DNA of 19,043 bases, from assembly GCA_019414265.1 (NCBI GenBank), contig DXMJ01000032.1, forward strand, positions 1 through 19,043, written 5' to 3'. The notes under the pieces are model-generated. The model saw only the letters and a program-made list of their open reading frames with translations. It was not told where the DNA came from and searched no databases. Position 1 is the stretch's first letter; every line of letters begins with the position of its first letter. Shown in pieces: positions 5,923 through 13,719 of this stretch. The stretch comes from Collinsella sp. (GTDB lineage: Bacteria > Actinomycetota > Coriobacteriia > Coriobacteriales > Coriobacteriaceae). Made by a program: the position numbers and the translations under genes.

Positions 5923-8059
5923 CGTTATCTACCTGCGATAACAATGAAATAAGCTCTGCTTTGTTCTTGATCTTCAACTGGCGATAGGACGCGGATCGCA
6001 GCGCTTGCACCGTAGATGCAGCGTAACCGACATCCTGCGCAATGGTCTTTGTCGTTGTGCCCTCTGCCGTCATCAACAATATTCGGGCCTGAACATCGGA
6101 CAGGGCGCGCGACGTAAGCAGAGCCAGCCGGCGCACGTGAGCTGCTTCGGTGGACCCGTTCGCACGGTACTTCAAGACGGCCTTCTCGTCCTCAACCGAG
6201 CGTACGAGCACGATGTGCGTAACGAGCATGGGCACAGACCAGCAAACAATCACCGTTGCCACGACGACATTGACGGCCGAACTTTGCCCCAGCAACGACG
6301 CAAGGAACAGAGGCTCGAAAACCGTCAGATCCTGCACCATGTTGAGCAAGACAACCCAGACAGGAGCCGCCGCCCCAAAGCAAAGCATCCATATCCCAAG
6401 CATTTTGCGCTGCGGACAGCTACGCAGCACTATGTATGTGAGCAACATCCCCGTCAGCACCGCGAACCCATGGATTCGCCCCCTAGTGGCCGCATGGATT
6501 AAAGTAGCCGCACCTATTGACACCAACGGCACGATAGCCCGGACACGGGCATGCACCTTAAACGGACGCAGCCCAACAGCGAGCGAGACCGTAGATGCCA
6601 CGCCGCACAGCAGGACCGGCGCAGCCATCAACGGATCGCATATACACCTCCATGCCGCGATATAGACAAAAGACCATTCCACGGCAGACAGCACCGCCCA
6701 TACGCACGGGCTTCCGAGCCCAATCGCCCCATCCGTTCTAGTCAGCGCAACTTCACGATTCAGTTTTTCACCCGCGTAGTGCAGCGACAGAAGCAGTCCG
6801 AGACCCAATGCATAGCTTGCGAGAGAAAAGGCGACTGCCCGCGAAACACCGGATCCCCAATCGCTATCCGCCATTACCAAGGGGCCCGCCGCAAGGAGGA
6901 TAAAAAATGTTGTGAGCAGGTATCGAAACAGCCGGCGCGTCCGAACTGATGTCAACATATCACCAGCATGCCGCTGCAGCAGACCAGGCCCTGTAGCATC
7001 ACCCTCACCCGCAAACAATGCCACGAGCTCGCGTGAGCCCGCAACCGATGCCTTCCCGTATGCTCGGTGAAGCGTTGTTCGCACCGTCGATGGCTTCGTA
7101 CCCGTCTCCCTGGCAATTTCCGCCGGCGTTTTCCCTTTGAGCAGCAGTCGAACAAACTGCTCTTCTCGAGGCGACAGGGCAGGGGAAAACACCCCCGCAT
7201 CGAATGGGTCGGACGTGCGAGGGGTATCCGAATTGTTGTCCCGTTTCTCCCTTAGCAATGTGCATACGAAGGCGGCAACAGCAATAGCGGACCCCATCGA
7301 CAGTGATGCAATGACTGCGGCATCGCTTGCAAAGTATGCCACCTCGACAGCCGGAACAAGGCCAATGGGAACTGCTACAAGCACAGAACGGGCAAACACG
7401 TCGCCCTGCCCCCGACCAAAGGCGCGGGGACAGCAAAGCAGCGGGACCGCAGCCAATACGAGATAGACCAGCGGAATTAAAAGCACGAGGCCAATTGATG
7501 CGGCCGTTACAGAGGGCATCCCCCATGGCTCGGGAACGACTCTCCATGAAATTCGACAGCAAAACAGCAGGCAAGACAGGACAACTATTGTTTCTGCAAA
7601 AAGCGTGCTCTGCGATCGGCGGGTCCCCCTTTCGCCGTCCCGCGCCGCCCCCCGTATCAAAGGAGAGCCCGCCGTATCCCAAATTACATATGAGAGGAGC
7701 AACGACCCAGTGAAGCACAAGGCACACGAAACACGATGCAACAACCAGATTGGTGCAAACACGATTGGAATAGAATCTCCGCGAGCATAGAAGGCCAAGT
7801 CGACCCATTCGGGAACCACCGCAATAGCAGCAAGGAAAACACCGAAGACGCCAAGGCGACCCGGCCGTCTTATTTCTCTCCCCTTGCGGAGCGCAACACC
7901 ATGACCAAACGCCGCGAGGCATGCGCCAAGGATAACGAGCCAGGTCATTGCACCTGATGCCAAGCCGATTGAAGATGAAAACCGGTGATAAGGGGTAACC
8001 GCCATTACGACGAGCGCAATGGCGAAAGCAGATGTGGCAGAACAGCGGGAAAAGAGCAT
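5918..8059 (-). CDS. Tandemly duplicated membrane-bound LuxR-family regulator (8TM-HTH-8TM-HTH)
   Basis: This is a 713-residue protein. The first half has about eight hydrophobic segments (7-24, 30-56, 69-91, 97-126, 152-172, 182-207, 222-243, 244-268). A LuxR/GerE helix-turn-helix follows near 288-348, recognisable by LSPREEQFVRLLLKGKTPAEIA and STVRTTLHRAYGK. The second half repeats the plan: about eight further segments from about 375 to 630, then a second HTH at the C-terminus (ALSDVQARILLM, KTIAQDVGYAASTVQ, ending in ELISLLSQ). An even number of helices per half would place both HTHs in the cytoplasm. The ATG at 8059 follows GGAGG by four bases. The ATG at 8080 lies inside the TATAAT box and is rejected. 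I infer it senses a membrane or extracellular signal and controls the operon downstream. Single-copy 8TM-LuxR proteins are known to be abundant in Coriobacteriia; the doubled form is unusual. Confidence 0.9.
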   Translation of the reverse strand: MLFSRCSATSAFAIALVVMAVTPYHRFSSSIGLASGAMTWLVILGACLAAFGHGVALRKGREIRRPGRLGVFGVFLAAIAVVPEWVDLAFYARGDSIPIVFAPIWLLHRVSCALCFTGSLLLSYVIWDTAGSPLIRGAARDGERGTRRSQSTLFAETIVVLSCLLFCCRISWRVVPEPWGMPSVTAASIGLVLLIPLVYLVLAAVPLLCCPRAFGRGQGDVFARSVLVAVPIGLVPAVEVAYFASDAAVIASLSMGSAIAVAAFVCTLLREKRDNNSDTPRTSDPFDAGVFSPALSPREEQFVRLLLKGKTPAEIARETGTKPSTVRTTLHRAYGKASVAGSRELVALFAGEGDATGPGLLQRHAGDMLTSVRTRRLFRYLLTTFFILLAAGPLVMADSDWGSGVSRAVAFSLASYALGLGLLLSLHYAGEKLNREVALTRTDGAIGLGSPCVWAVLSAVEWSFVYIAAWRCICDPLMAAPVLLCGVASTVSLAVGLRPFKVHARVRAIVPLVSIGAATLIHAATRGRIHGFAVLTGMLLTYIVLRSCPQRKMLGIWMLCFGAAAPVWVVLLNMVQDLTVFEPLFLASLLGQSSAVNVVVATVIVCWSVPMLVTHIVLVRSVEDEKAVLKYRANGSTEAAHVRRLALLTSRALSDVQARILLMTAEGTTTKTIAQDVGYAASTVQALRSASYRQLKIKNKAELISLLSQVDNV

Positions 8060-8063
8060 ATGA

Positions 8064-8068
8064 CCTCC
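8064..8068 (-). promoter_or_regulatory. Ribosome-binding site that fixes the regulator start
   Basis: GGAGG lies four bases before the ATG at 8059, whereas the alternative ATG at 8080 has no purine-rich site before it. Confidence 0.7.
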
Positions 8069-8078
8069 ATAGCGTGTC

Positions 8079-8084
8079 ATTATA
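8079..8084 (-). promoter_or_regulatory. Promoter -10 box of the regulator gene
   Basis: A perfect TATAAT on the minus strand predicts a transcript starting near 8072, giving a leader of about a dozen bases before the ATG at 8059. No good -35 box lies 16-19 bases upstream, so activator dependence is possible. Confidence 0.5.
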
Positions 8085-8201
8085 TCGCTCGGGCTGCTCG
8101 TTTATCTCCACGCCCACACCAGCCAGCATCAACGATTCAGGCGAACTCCAATCCGAGCCAGATCACGGTTCAGCTTTTGTCCGCAGTCCCCGCATCAAAG
8201 C

Positions 8202-8339
8202 GGGATGCGGTTTCCTTTTGAGCGTCGATCTGGAAACTGTATCCCGTTCTGAGTCAATATTCTGGGACGCAGTTTCCGCAGCACACCCCATTCGGAAAGC
8301 GTGTCCCAGTATTTGGCCGCAAACTGGGGCGCGCTTTCC
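8202..8339. repeat. Array of five alternating palindromic half-sites (REP/BIME-like)
   Basis: Five related 14-mers follow each other in alternating orientation: GGGATGCGGTTTCC (8202), GGAAACTGTATCCC (8232), GGGACGCAGTTTCC (8264), GGAAAGCGTGTCCC (8294) and GGGGCGCGCTTTCC (8326). Start-to-start distances are 30, 32, 30 and 32, so the unit is 62 bases. Neighbouring sites pair as long hairpins; the 8294-8339 pair extends into CCCAGT/ACTGGG. The spacers differ from copy to copy. This looks like a REP-type intergenic palindrome cluster rather than CRISPR. Confidence 0.75.
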
Positions 8340-8411
8340 GGATGGGTCGAGACGAAGGCCAAGCCAGACAGGCAGCCTCACATCCCGTTATCCTCGCCAT
8401 CCGCCTGAGCG

Positions 8412-8420
8412 TGCTACACT
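8412..8420 (+). promoter_or_regulatory. Possible extended -10 promoter for the kinase cluster
   Basis: TGCTACACT fits an extended -10 (TG-n-TACACT, four of six bases matching TATAAT). It lies 80 bases before the kinase start and just past the repeat array. No good -35 is visible at normal spacing, so this is tentative. Confidence 0.35.
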
Positions 8421-8500
8421 AGCAGCATCTATGCCACCGCGAACGGCTCGGCCCCGCGCCCGCCGCTCGCAAACGAACTTTAAACGCACGAGGGTTGGCC

Positions 8501-10354
8501 ATGCCGCTTTTCTCGCAACATACCGCCCGGTTCTCGCCGGACGTTCCCTTGGAGGGCACTAGCTCTCGCGAGCTGCTCAAGCGGTACCAGCCGCTCGAGA
8601 CGCTTGCGACCGGCGGTTTTGGCTCCATCGAGATTTGCCGCGACACGCATCTGCGCCGTCGCGTGGCCATTAAGCGCATCCCCCTTATCAACGGCGCCGG
8701 CATGCCCGCCAGCGACATCATGGACGTGCTGCGCGAGGCGCATACCGCCGCCATGCTTCAACATCCCAATATCGTGCAGGTTATCGACTTTACGCACGAC
8801 ACCGCCTATGCCTACCTGGTCATGGAGTATGTCGACGGTATGTCGTTGGCCGAGTTTTTGCATCGCGTGGACGGCCACTCGCTCACCTTTGACGAGGCCG
8901 CGGCCATTGCCGACGCGCTGGGTCAGGCACTCACCTTTGCCCATGCAAACGGCGTGCTTCATCTGGACATAAAGCCCGCCAATGTGCTTATCGACCATTC
9001 GGGCAATGTAAAGATCACCGACTTTGGCATGGCGCGGCTGTCGTCCGCCGGCGGCTTTGGCGGATCGCGCGGCGGCACCATCGGCTACATGCCGCCCGAG
9101 CAGCTCGATATCGAGACCGGCACGGTCGACGAACGTGCCGATGTCTTTGCCCTTGCCTGCGTGATCTACGAGGGCCTGTGCGGCAGTGCCCCCTTTATGG
9201 CGGCCACGCCTGCCGACTCGCTCGACCGCATCATCGGCGGCGCCACCTATCCCAGCGAACTGATCCCTCACTTTCCCCCGGGGGCCGAGGCGGCGCTCAT
9301 GAGCGCTCTCTCCCCCATGCCGCAAGACCGCCCCGATAGCATCGAGGCATTCTGCGACCGACTCCTTGCCGGCTTGGGGAGCGTGCGCGAAGGCCGTCGC
9401 AGCTTGGAGCAGATGGTAGGCGAGCTTTCGAATGACGAGTGCGCGGCAGATGATATCGAGCCATCGAGCTACGAGGATGACACCGTCGAGGTCGACCCCG
9501 CACTTGGCTGGGCGGGCACGCGCTGGGGCCGCGCACGCAATTACACCATGCGCGGCATCTCGGCGCTCTCATGCGGAGCCTTCAGCTTTTTGCTTATGCA
9601 GACAGCCGGCGTCGCGACGCTTCCCGGGCTGGTCGTGGCGGCCGTCGCCATTGGCGCGGCGGCAGGCTTGGCCCCGCAGATTGGCTCGGCCATCTCGGCC
9701 GTGGGCTTTTTGGTGCTCATGGCCAACGCCACCATGCAGGCGCAGGGCATCCTGTCGATGCTGCCGGTCGCGGTCATTTTTGCCGCTGCCATGTCCGGTT
9801 GGTGGATTGCTTGGGGACGCACCGAGGCGGCTGCGAGCGCGACGCTCACCTGCGCGCTTGCGCTGGGTTGCCTAACCGGCGACGCCCTCCTTGCCGCCGG
9901 AGCCGCCACGAGCATCGCGGCGTTTTGGCTCGGCCCGGCAAGCGCAGCGGCGGCCACGGGCATGGGCGCACTCTTTGCCCGCCTTGCCGCAGCGGCTCTC
10001 TCTGCGGGAGGCGTACTGGGGCTTAGCAATGTCGTCGCAGCGCTGGGAGACGCGCTCCTTCTCGCTGCAATCGTGCTGGTTGCAGCAATAGCCGCGGCAA
10101 CATCGCTGCTGCTCAATGCTCATGCCAAGCGCGCCGAGCAGGGATCGAACCTTGCCGCCATCGTCGCAATTGCCGTCGCCGGCATCGGCTCGGCCGTATC
10201 GTTTTGTCTTGCACACCATATGGAAATTGCCAGCCTTGCGGGCCCGGTCGTCGCCAAGGCGGCGGTTACGGGAATCCTATCCTCTATAATCGTCGGGATA
10301 TGCCTTTATTTGCTCGGATACCAAAGAACCTATACGGAGAGTGATCTTTCGTGA
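8501..10354 (+). CDS. Ser/Thr protein kinase with polytopic membrane C-terminus (non-RD type)
   Basis: This is a 617-residue protein; the ATG at 8501 follows GAGGG by six bases. The kinase domain (about 29-290) has a glycine loop TGGFGS (37-42), the ATP lysine Lys58 in VAIK, a catalytic loop HLDIKPAN (154-161), DFG (174-176) and GTIGYMPPEQ. The canonical HRD arginine is replaced by Leu155, so this is a non-RD kinase, but all phosphotransfer residues are present. An acidic linker (about 305-345) leads into roughly nine or ten hydrophobic, alanine-rich helices (about 350-612) instead of the usual single helix plus PASTA sensor. It leads the phosphosignalling operon and overlaps the next gene by four bases (GTGA). 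It likely signals to the FHA proteins and cell-wall enzymes downstream. It takes the second-kinase role filled by PknA elsewhere, but its architecture differs, so I give no symbol. Confidence 0.9.
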   Translation: MPLFSQHTARFSPDVPLEGTSSRELLKRYQPLETLATGGFGSIEICRDTHLRRRVAIKRIPLINGAGMPASDIMDVLREAHTAAMLQHPNIVQVIDFTHDTAYAYLVMEYVDGMSLAEFLHRVDGHSLTFDEAAAIADALGQALTFAHANGVLHLDIKPANVLIDHSGNVKITDFGMARLSSAGGFGGSRGGTIGYMPPEQLDIETGTVDERADVFALACVIYEGLCGSAPFMAATPADSLDRIIGGATYPSELIPHFPPGAEAALMSALSPMPQDRPDSIEAFCDRLLAGLGSVREGRRSLEQMVGELSNDECAADDIEPSSYEDDTVEVDPALGWAGTRWGRARNYTMRGISALSCGAFSFLLMQTAGVATLPGLVVAAVAIGAAAGLAPQIGSAISAVGFLVLMANATMQAQGILSMLPVAVIFAAAMSGWWIAWGRTEAAASATLTCALALGCLTGDALLAAGAATSIAAFWLGPASAAAATGMGALFARLAAAALSAGGVLGLSNVVAALGDALLLAAIVLVAAIAAATSLLLNAHAKRAEQGSNLAAIVAIAVAGIGSAVSFCLAHHMEIASLAGPVVAKAAVTGILSSIIVGICLYLLGYQRTYTESDLS

Positions 10355-11361
10355 ACTTCCTGAACATCTTCGAGGACCACGTGGCCGGCATCTTCGGTGC
10401 CACCCGTGCCCCGTTCTCCTTTAAGAAGCTTGCCAAGCAGGCCGCTCGCGACATGGAGGATCAGACTCTGGTGATCAGCGGCGTCAACACCGCGCCGGCG
10501 CTCTATACCATCCTGATTGCCGCCGACGACGATCCCATGCTCGCCCCGTTCTATCCCGAGCTTTCGCGCGAGGTCCGCGAGTTTGTGAAAGCGCAGGCCG
10601 AAAAGCGCCGCTACGTCTTTGTCGGCGAGCCCCTCGTTCGCTTTATGATCGACCCGCAGCTGCGCGGCGGCAAGTTCTCGGTCTTTGCCGAGAACGTCGA
10701 TGCCCCCACGCTCGGTCGCCTGTACGAGGAAGAGCGCGCCTACCAAAACGGCCTGGGCCAGAACAACTCAGCCGCGAGCCGTGCCGCCAGCGCCCCGCGC
10801 GCCGGCCAGCAGCAGTTTGCCGCCCCGCAGCAACACCCCGCTGCTATGCCGCAGCAGCAGCCGGCACCTCGTGCTGCCACTCCCGACCCGCTTGCCGTGG
10901 CCGACCCCTTTGCGCCCAATATGCCCGATCCCGCCGCCGCACCCATCCCCGTGCCCCAAACCGTCTCGCGCGACGCGCTTGCCGGCATGGGCGGAGCCGC
11001 CGCGACCGGCGCCGCCGCTGGCCTTGGCGCCGCAGCCAGCATCGCCTCCAACATGGCAAGCTCTCGCGCCCCGCAGCGTCCGCTCGCCCAGCTCGTCGAC
11101 GTCGTGAGCGGCGAGAGCCACGCCATCACCTCCGCACAGGTGACCATCGGTCGCGAGCGCTCGGTTTCCGACATCGCCCTGCGCGACCCCAACGTGTCGC
11201 GCCGTCATGCCCAGCTCACCTTTACCGGCTCGGACTGGTCGATCGAGGACCTCAACTCCACCAACGGCACGCTCGTCAACAACCGTCGCATCACGCGCTG
11301 CCCGCTGCGCAACGGCGACCTGCTGACGTTTGGCCTGAGCACGTTCGAATTTAGGGGATAG
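10351..11361 (+). CDS. fhaA: FhaA-like protein: DUF3662 domain plus C-terminal FHA domain
   Basis: This is a 336-residue cytoplasmic phosphothreonine-binding adaptor. The N-terminal 130 residues match the FhaA-type DUF3662 domain (MNFLNIFEDHVAGIF, later YPELSREVREFV). The Ala/Pro/Gln-rich linker at about 140-235 is probably disordered. The FHA domain (about 255-336) shows IGRE at its beginning, then SRRHAQL, then LNSTNGTLVN, the phosphopeptide-binding residues of the family. The GTG start overlaps the kinase stop (GTGA), with GGAGAG about ten bases upstream. In mycobacteria FhaA links PknB signalling to peptidoglycan synthesis (established for that family). The mycobacterial protein is longer (about 527 residues), mainly in the linker. 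Confidence 0.9.
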   Translation: MNFLNIFEDHVAGIFGATRAPFSFKKLAKQAARDMEDQTLVISGVNTAPALYTILIAADDDPMLAPFYPELSREVREFVKAQAEKRRYVFVGEPLVRFMIDPQLRGGKFSVFAENVDAPTLGRLYEEERAYQNGLGQNNSAASRAASAPRAGQQQFAAPQQHPAAMPQQQPAPRAATPDPLAVADPFAPNMPDPAAAPIPVPQTVSRDALAGMGGAAATGAAAGLGAAASIASNMASSRAPQRPLAQLVDVVSGESHAITSAQVTIGRERSVSDIALRDPNVSRRHAQLTFTGSDWSIEDLNSTNGTLVNNRRITRCPLRNGDLLTFGLSTFEFRG

Positions 11362-11367
11362 TCGCTT

Positions 11368-11784
11368 ATGAACATCGATATCGTCCTGTTTGCAGGCCGC
11401 ATCGTCCTGGTCGTCCTGCTTTATATCTTCCTGTTTGCCGTCATGAAGACCGGCGTGGGGCTCGTCCGCGGCCAGCGCCGCGACTCGGCCATCTGGACGA
11501 TCGATGTGGACAAGGGCCCGCGCGGCATCCGCGGCATCCACGTGGATATGCTCGGCCCCGTCATCGTCGGCCGTTCGCCGTCGTCGGACATCTGCATCAA
11601 CGAACCGTTTGTCTCGGCCTCGCATGCGCGTTTTTCGCTGCAGGGTCCGGCACTTATTATCGAGGACCTCAACTCGCTTAACGGCACGCTCGTCAACGGC
11701 CGCCAGCTGGTGGAACCCGCAACGCTGCGCGAGGGCGACGAAGTCCAGATTGGCGACGTGGTCATGAAGGTGAACCGTCGATGA
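11368..11784 (+). CDS. fhaB: FhaB-like membrane-anchored FHA protein
   Basis: This is a 138-residue protein with one N-terminal transmembrane helix (about 5-30), a short basic linker, and a single FHA domain (about 60-135). The FHA domain shows VGRSPSSD, SASHARF and LNSLNGTLVNG, all in the expected places. The ATG at 11368 lies six bases after the fhaA stop, with AGGGGA upstream. The stop overlaps the phosphatase start (ATGA). Homologues recruit phosphorylated division and wall proteins, such as the FipA/FtsZ/FtsQ axis in mycobacteria. Here it probably tethers kinase or phosphatase targets at the membrane (inference). Confidence 0.9.
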   Translation: MNIDIVLFAGRIVLVVLLYIFLFAVMKTGVGLVRGQRRDSAIWTIDVDKGPRGIRGIHVDMLGPVIVGRSPSSDICINEPFVSASHARFSLQGPALIIEDLNSLNGTLVNGRQLVEPATLREGDEVQIGDVVMKVNRR

Positions 11785-13703
11785 TCGACGAGGAGAACAA
11801 GTCCGCAACCATGCCAGAGACGTCGGCCGCCCCCGCGACCGCGCCGGTTCATGCCGCCCCGGCGGGCCATGCGCCCGTGGAGCCCGAGGACACTGTGTTC
11901 TCCCTGCCTCTTTCGCATGTAACGCAAGAATATCCGACGCTGACCGACGACGAGGATACCGAGGACAACGCTGACGGCGGTAACACCCCCATCGGCGTGC
12001 ACGCCGCTACCGAGCAGCCCGCGGTCCCGCAAGACATGCCCGCGCCGGCTCACTTTGCCGAACCCGTCGCCACGGCGATTACCGAGAGCTCCGCGGTATT
12101 TGCGGCTCCCGAGCCCGCGGCACCGGTGTTTCCCGTAGCGCCGGCACCCGCCGCAGCACCCGAGTCCGCATCTGCACCGGAACCCGCGGCGGCGCCCGAA
12201 GCCATGCAGTCTGTAACCGAAGACGTACCCGCAGCAACGACGGAGGATGTCTCCCAATCCCACGGCACGCCCGCGCCCGCGCACTTCGCGACGCCCGAGT
12301 CTGCAGCCGTCGCCCCGCAAGACGACGAGCCTGTCGACCGTACAACCGAAGAGCCCGCCACGCCCAACGTCAACGACCCGAGCAACGATGCCGACACCGT
12401 CTCGCCCGGCGATACGGCCGAGATTGACGTTGCCGCCGTGGAGGCCAAGCTTAAGGACCCCGGCTCGACCATGAGTTTTGAGCCGCTGACCGACGAGCGC
12501 GTCGAGACTGACTCGACCTACGACGCCGGCACGACCACGCAGCTCATGTGGGGCGCCCGCTCCGATGTTGGCTGTGTGCGCCCGCATAACGAAGACTCCT
12601 ATCTGGTGCAATCGCCGCTCTTTTGCGTATGCGACGGCATGGGCGGCCACGCCGCCGGTGAGGTAGCCTCCTCCATCGCCGTCGAGACCATTGCCAAGAC
12701 AGCGCCGCAGGCAGCCGACGCCGCACGACTGGCGGCCGCCGTCGAAGCTGCAAACGCCGCGGTCATCGAGGCTGCGCTCAACGGGCTTGGCAAGCCTGGC
12801 ATGGGCTGCACGGCAACCTGCGCCTATATCGAAAACGACATGCTCGCTATCGCCCACGTGGGCGACTCGCGCGCCTATCTGCTCCACGAGGGCACGCTCA
12901 TCCGCGTGACCCGCGACCACTCCTATGTGGAGGAGCTCGTGGACGCCGGCGAGATTACGGCAGACGAGGCTCGCGTCCACCCCAACCGCTCGGTCATCAC
13001 CCGCGCGCTGGGCTCGGATCCCGCAATGTATGCCGACCACTTTACCCTGCATATCGAGGAAGGCGACCGCCTGATCCTGTGCTCGGACGGTCTTTCGAGC
13101 ATGATTCCCGATAGCGATATCGAAAACATCGCCACGCAGTCCTCGACCGCGCAGATTTGCGTCGACAACCTTGTTGACGCGGCACTGGTCGCCGGCGGGC
13201 ACGACAACGTCACCGTGCTTGTCGTTGACCTGGTCGACGATGGCGTCATGCGCGAGGCAAAGCGCGTCCGCCGCCGCAACATCACCATTGCCACCGTACT
13301 GGGCATCGCTTTTGTGCTGGCGGCAGCCATCTGGGCCTACGCAGGCATCACCGGCTCGTACTACCTGGGCACCTACAAGGACACCGTCGCGGTCTACCGG
13401 GGCATTCCCGGCAAGCCGCTCGGCCTTAAGCTGCACTGGCTCGACAGCACGACCGCCATCAAACTGTCCGACCTGCCCGAAGACACACAAAATCGCCTTA
13501 AGGCAGGTATTCAGCAGACGAGCATCGACGACGCACAGGACACCATCTCCAAGTACCGCCATCAGATCGACGAGGAGCAGACCCGTCAGGTGATCGACGC
13601 GCAAACGATCCGCAATAACACCGACCAGGGTTCGACCTCCGAATCGGATTCCGAGAATACCGCCGAACAGTCCGCCGAGGCCGAAGCCTCCGATAAGAAT
13701 TAG
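11781..13703 (+). CDS. pstP: PP2C-type Ser/Thr phosphatase (PstP-like) with long disordered N-terminus
   Basis: This is a 640-residue metal-dependent phosphatase that would reverse the kinases' action. The PP2C domain (about 256-490) carries the metal-binding motifs RPHNEDSY, CDGMGGHAAGE, HVGDSRAYL, CSDGLSSM and GGHDNVTVLVVD. A transmembrane helix (about 501-523) and an extracytoplasmic tail of 115 residues follow, as in PstP. The unusual part is the first 255 residues: Ala/Pro/Glu/Thr-rich, low complexity, probably disordered, and containing PAPAHFA twice. Mycobacterial PstP begins directly at the catalytic domain. The ATG overlaps the fhaB stop by four bases. A start at the Met beginning the catalytic domain (near 12546) is unlikely, since the upstream frame uses the same codon bias and is coupled to fhaB. 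Confidence 0.93.
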   Translation: MIDEENKSATMPETSAAPATAPVHAAPAGHAPVEPEDTVFSLPLSHVTQEYPTLTDDEDTEDNADGGNTPIGVHAATEQPAVPQDMPAPAHFAEPVATAITESSAVFAAPEPAAPVFPVAPAPAAAPESASAPEPAAAPEAMQSVTEDVPAATTEDVSQSHGTPAPAHFATPESAAVAPQDDEPVDRTTEEPATPNVNDPSNDADTVSPGDTAEIDVAAVEAKLKDPGSTMSFEPLTDERVETDSTYDAGTTTQLMWGARSDVGCVRPHNEDSYLVQSPLFCVCDGMGGHAAGEVASSIAVETIAKTAPQAADAARLAAAVEAANAAVIEAALNGLGKPGMGCTATCAYIENDMLAIAHVGDSRAYLLHEGTLIRVTRDHSYVEELVDAGEITADEARVHPNRSVITRALGSDPAMYADHFTLHIEEGDRLILCSDGLSSMIPDSDIENIATQSSTAQICVDNLVDAALVAGGHDNVTVLVVDLVDDGVMREAKRVRRRNITIATVLGIAFVLAAAIWAYAGITGSYYLGTYKDTVAVYRGIPGKPLGLKLHWLDSTTAIKLSDLPEDTQNRLKAGIQQTSIDDAQDTISKYRHQIDEEQTRQVIDAQTIRNNTDQGSTSESDSENTAEQSAEAEASDKN

Positions 13704-13719
13704 AAAGGGAGTGCCGCTT

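Larger units (their letters stand above)
8060..8500. other. Intergenic region between the regulator and kinase genes
   Basis: These 441 bases between divergent genes hold no convincing coding frame. From left to right they contain the regulator's ribosome site and -10 box, about 100 bases with nothing recognised, the palindromic repeat array (8202-8339), a possible kinase promoter (8412-8420), and the kinase ribosome site GAGGG at 8490-8494. Confidence 0.7.

Noticed and set aside
5918..6980. Second half of the LuxR regulator as a separate gene starting at an internal ATG (MLTSVRTRR)
   Set aside because: There is no stop before it and no clear ribosome-binding site; the frame is continuous with the first half.
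8202..8339. CRISPR array
   Set aside because: The repeats are only 14 bases, alternate in orientation and vary in sequence, and no cas gene is nearby.
8032..8562. 176-codon plus-strand frame through the intergenic repeats
   Set aside because: It overlaps both flanking genes, crosses the palindrome array and resembles no protein.
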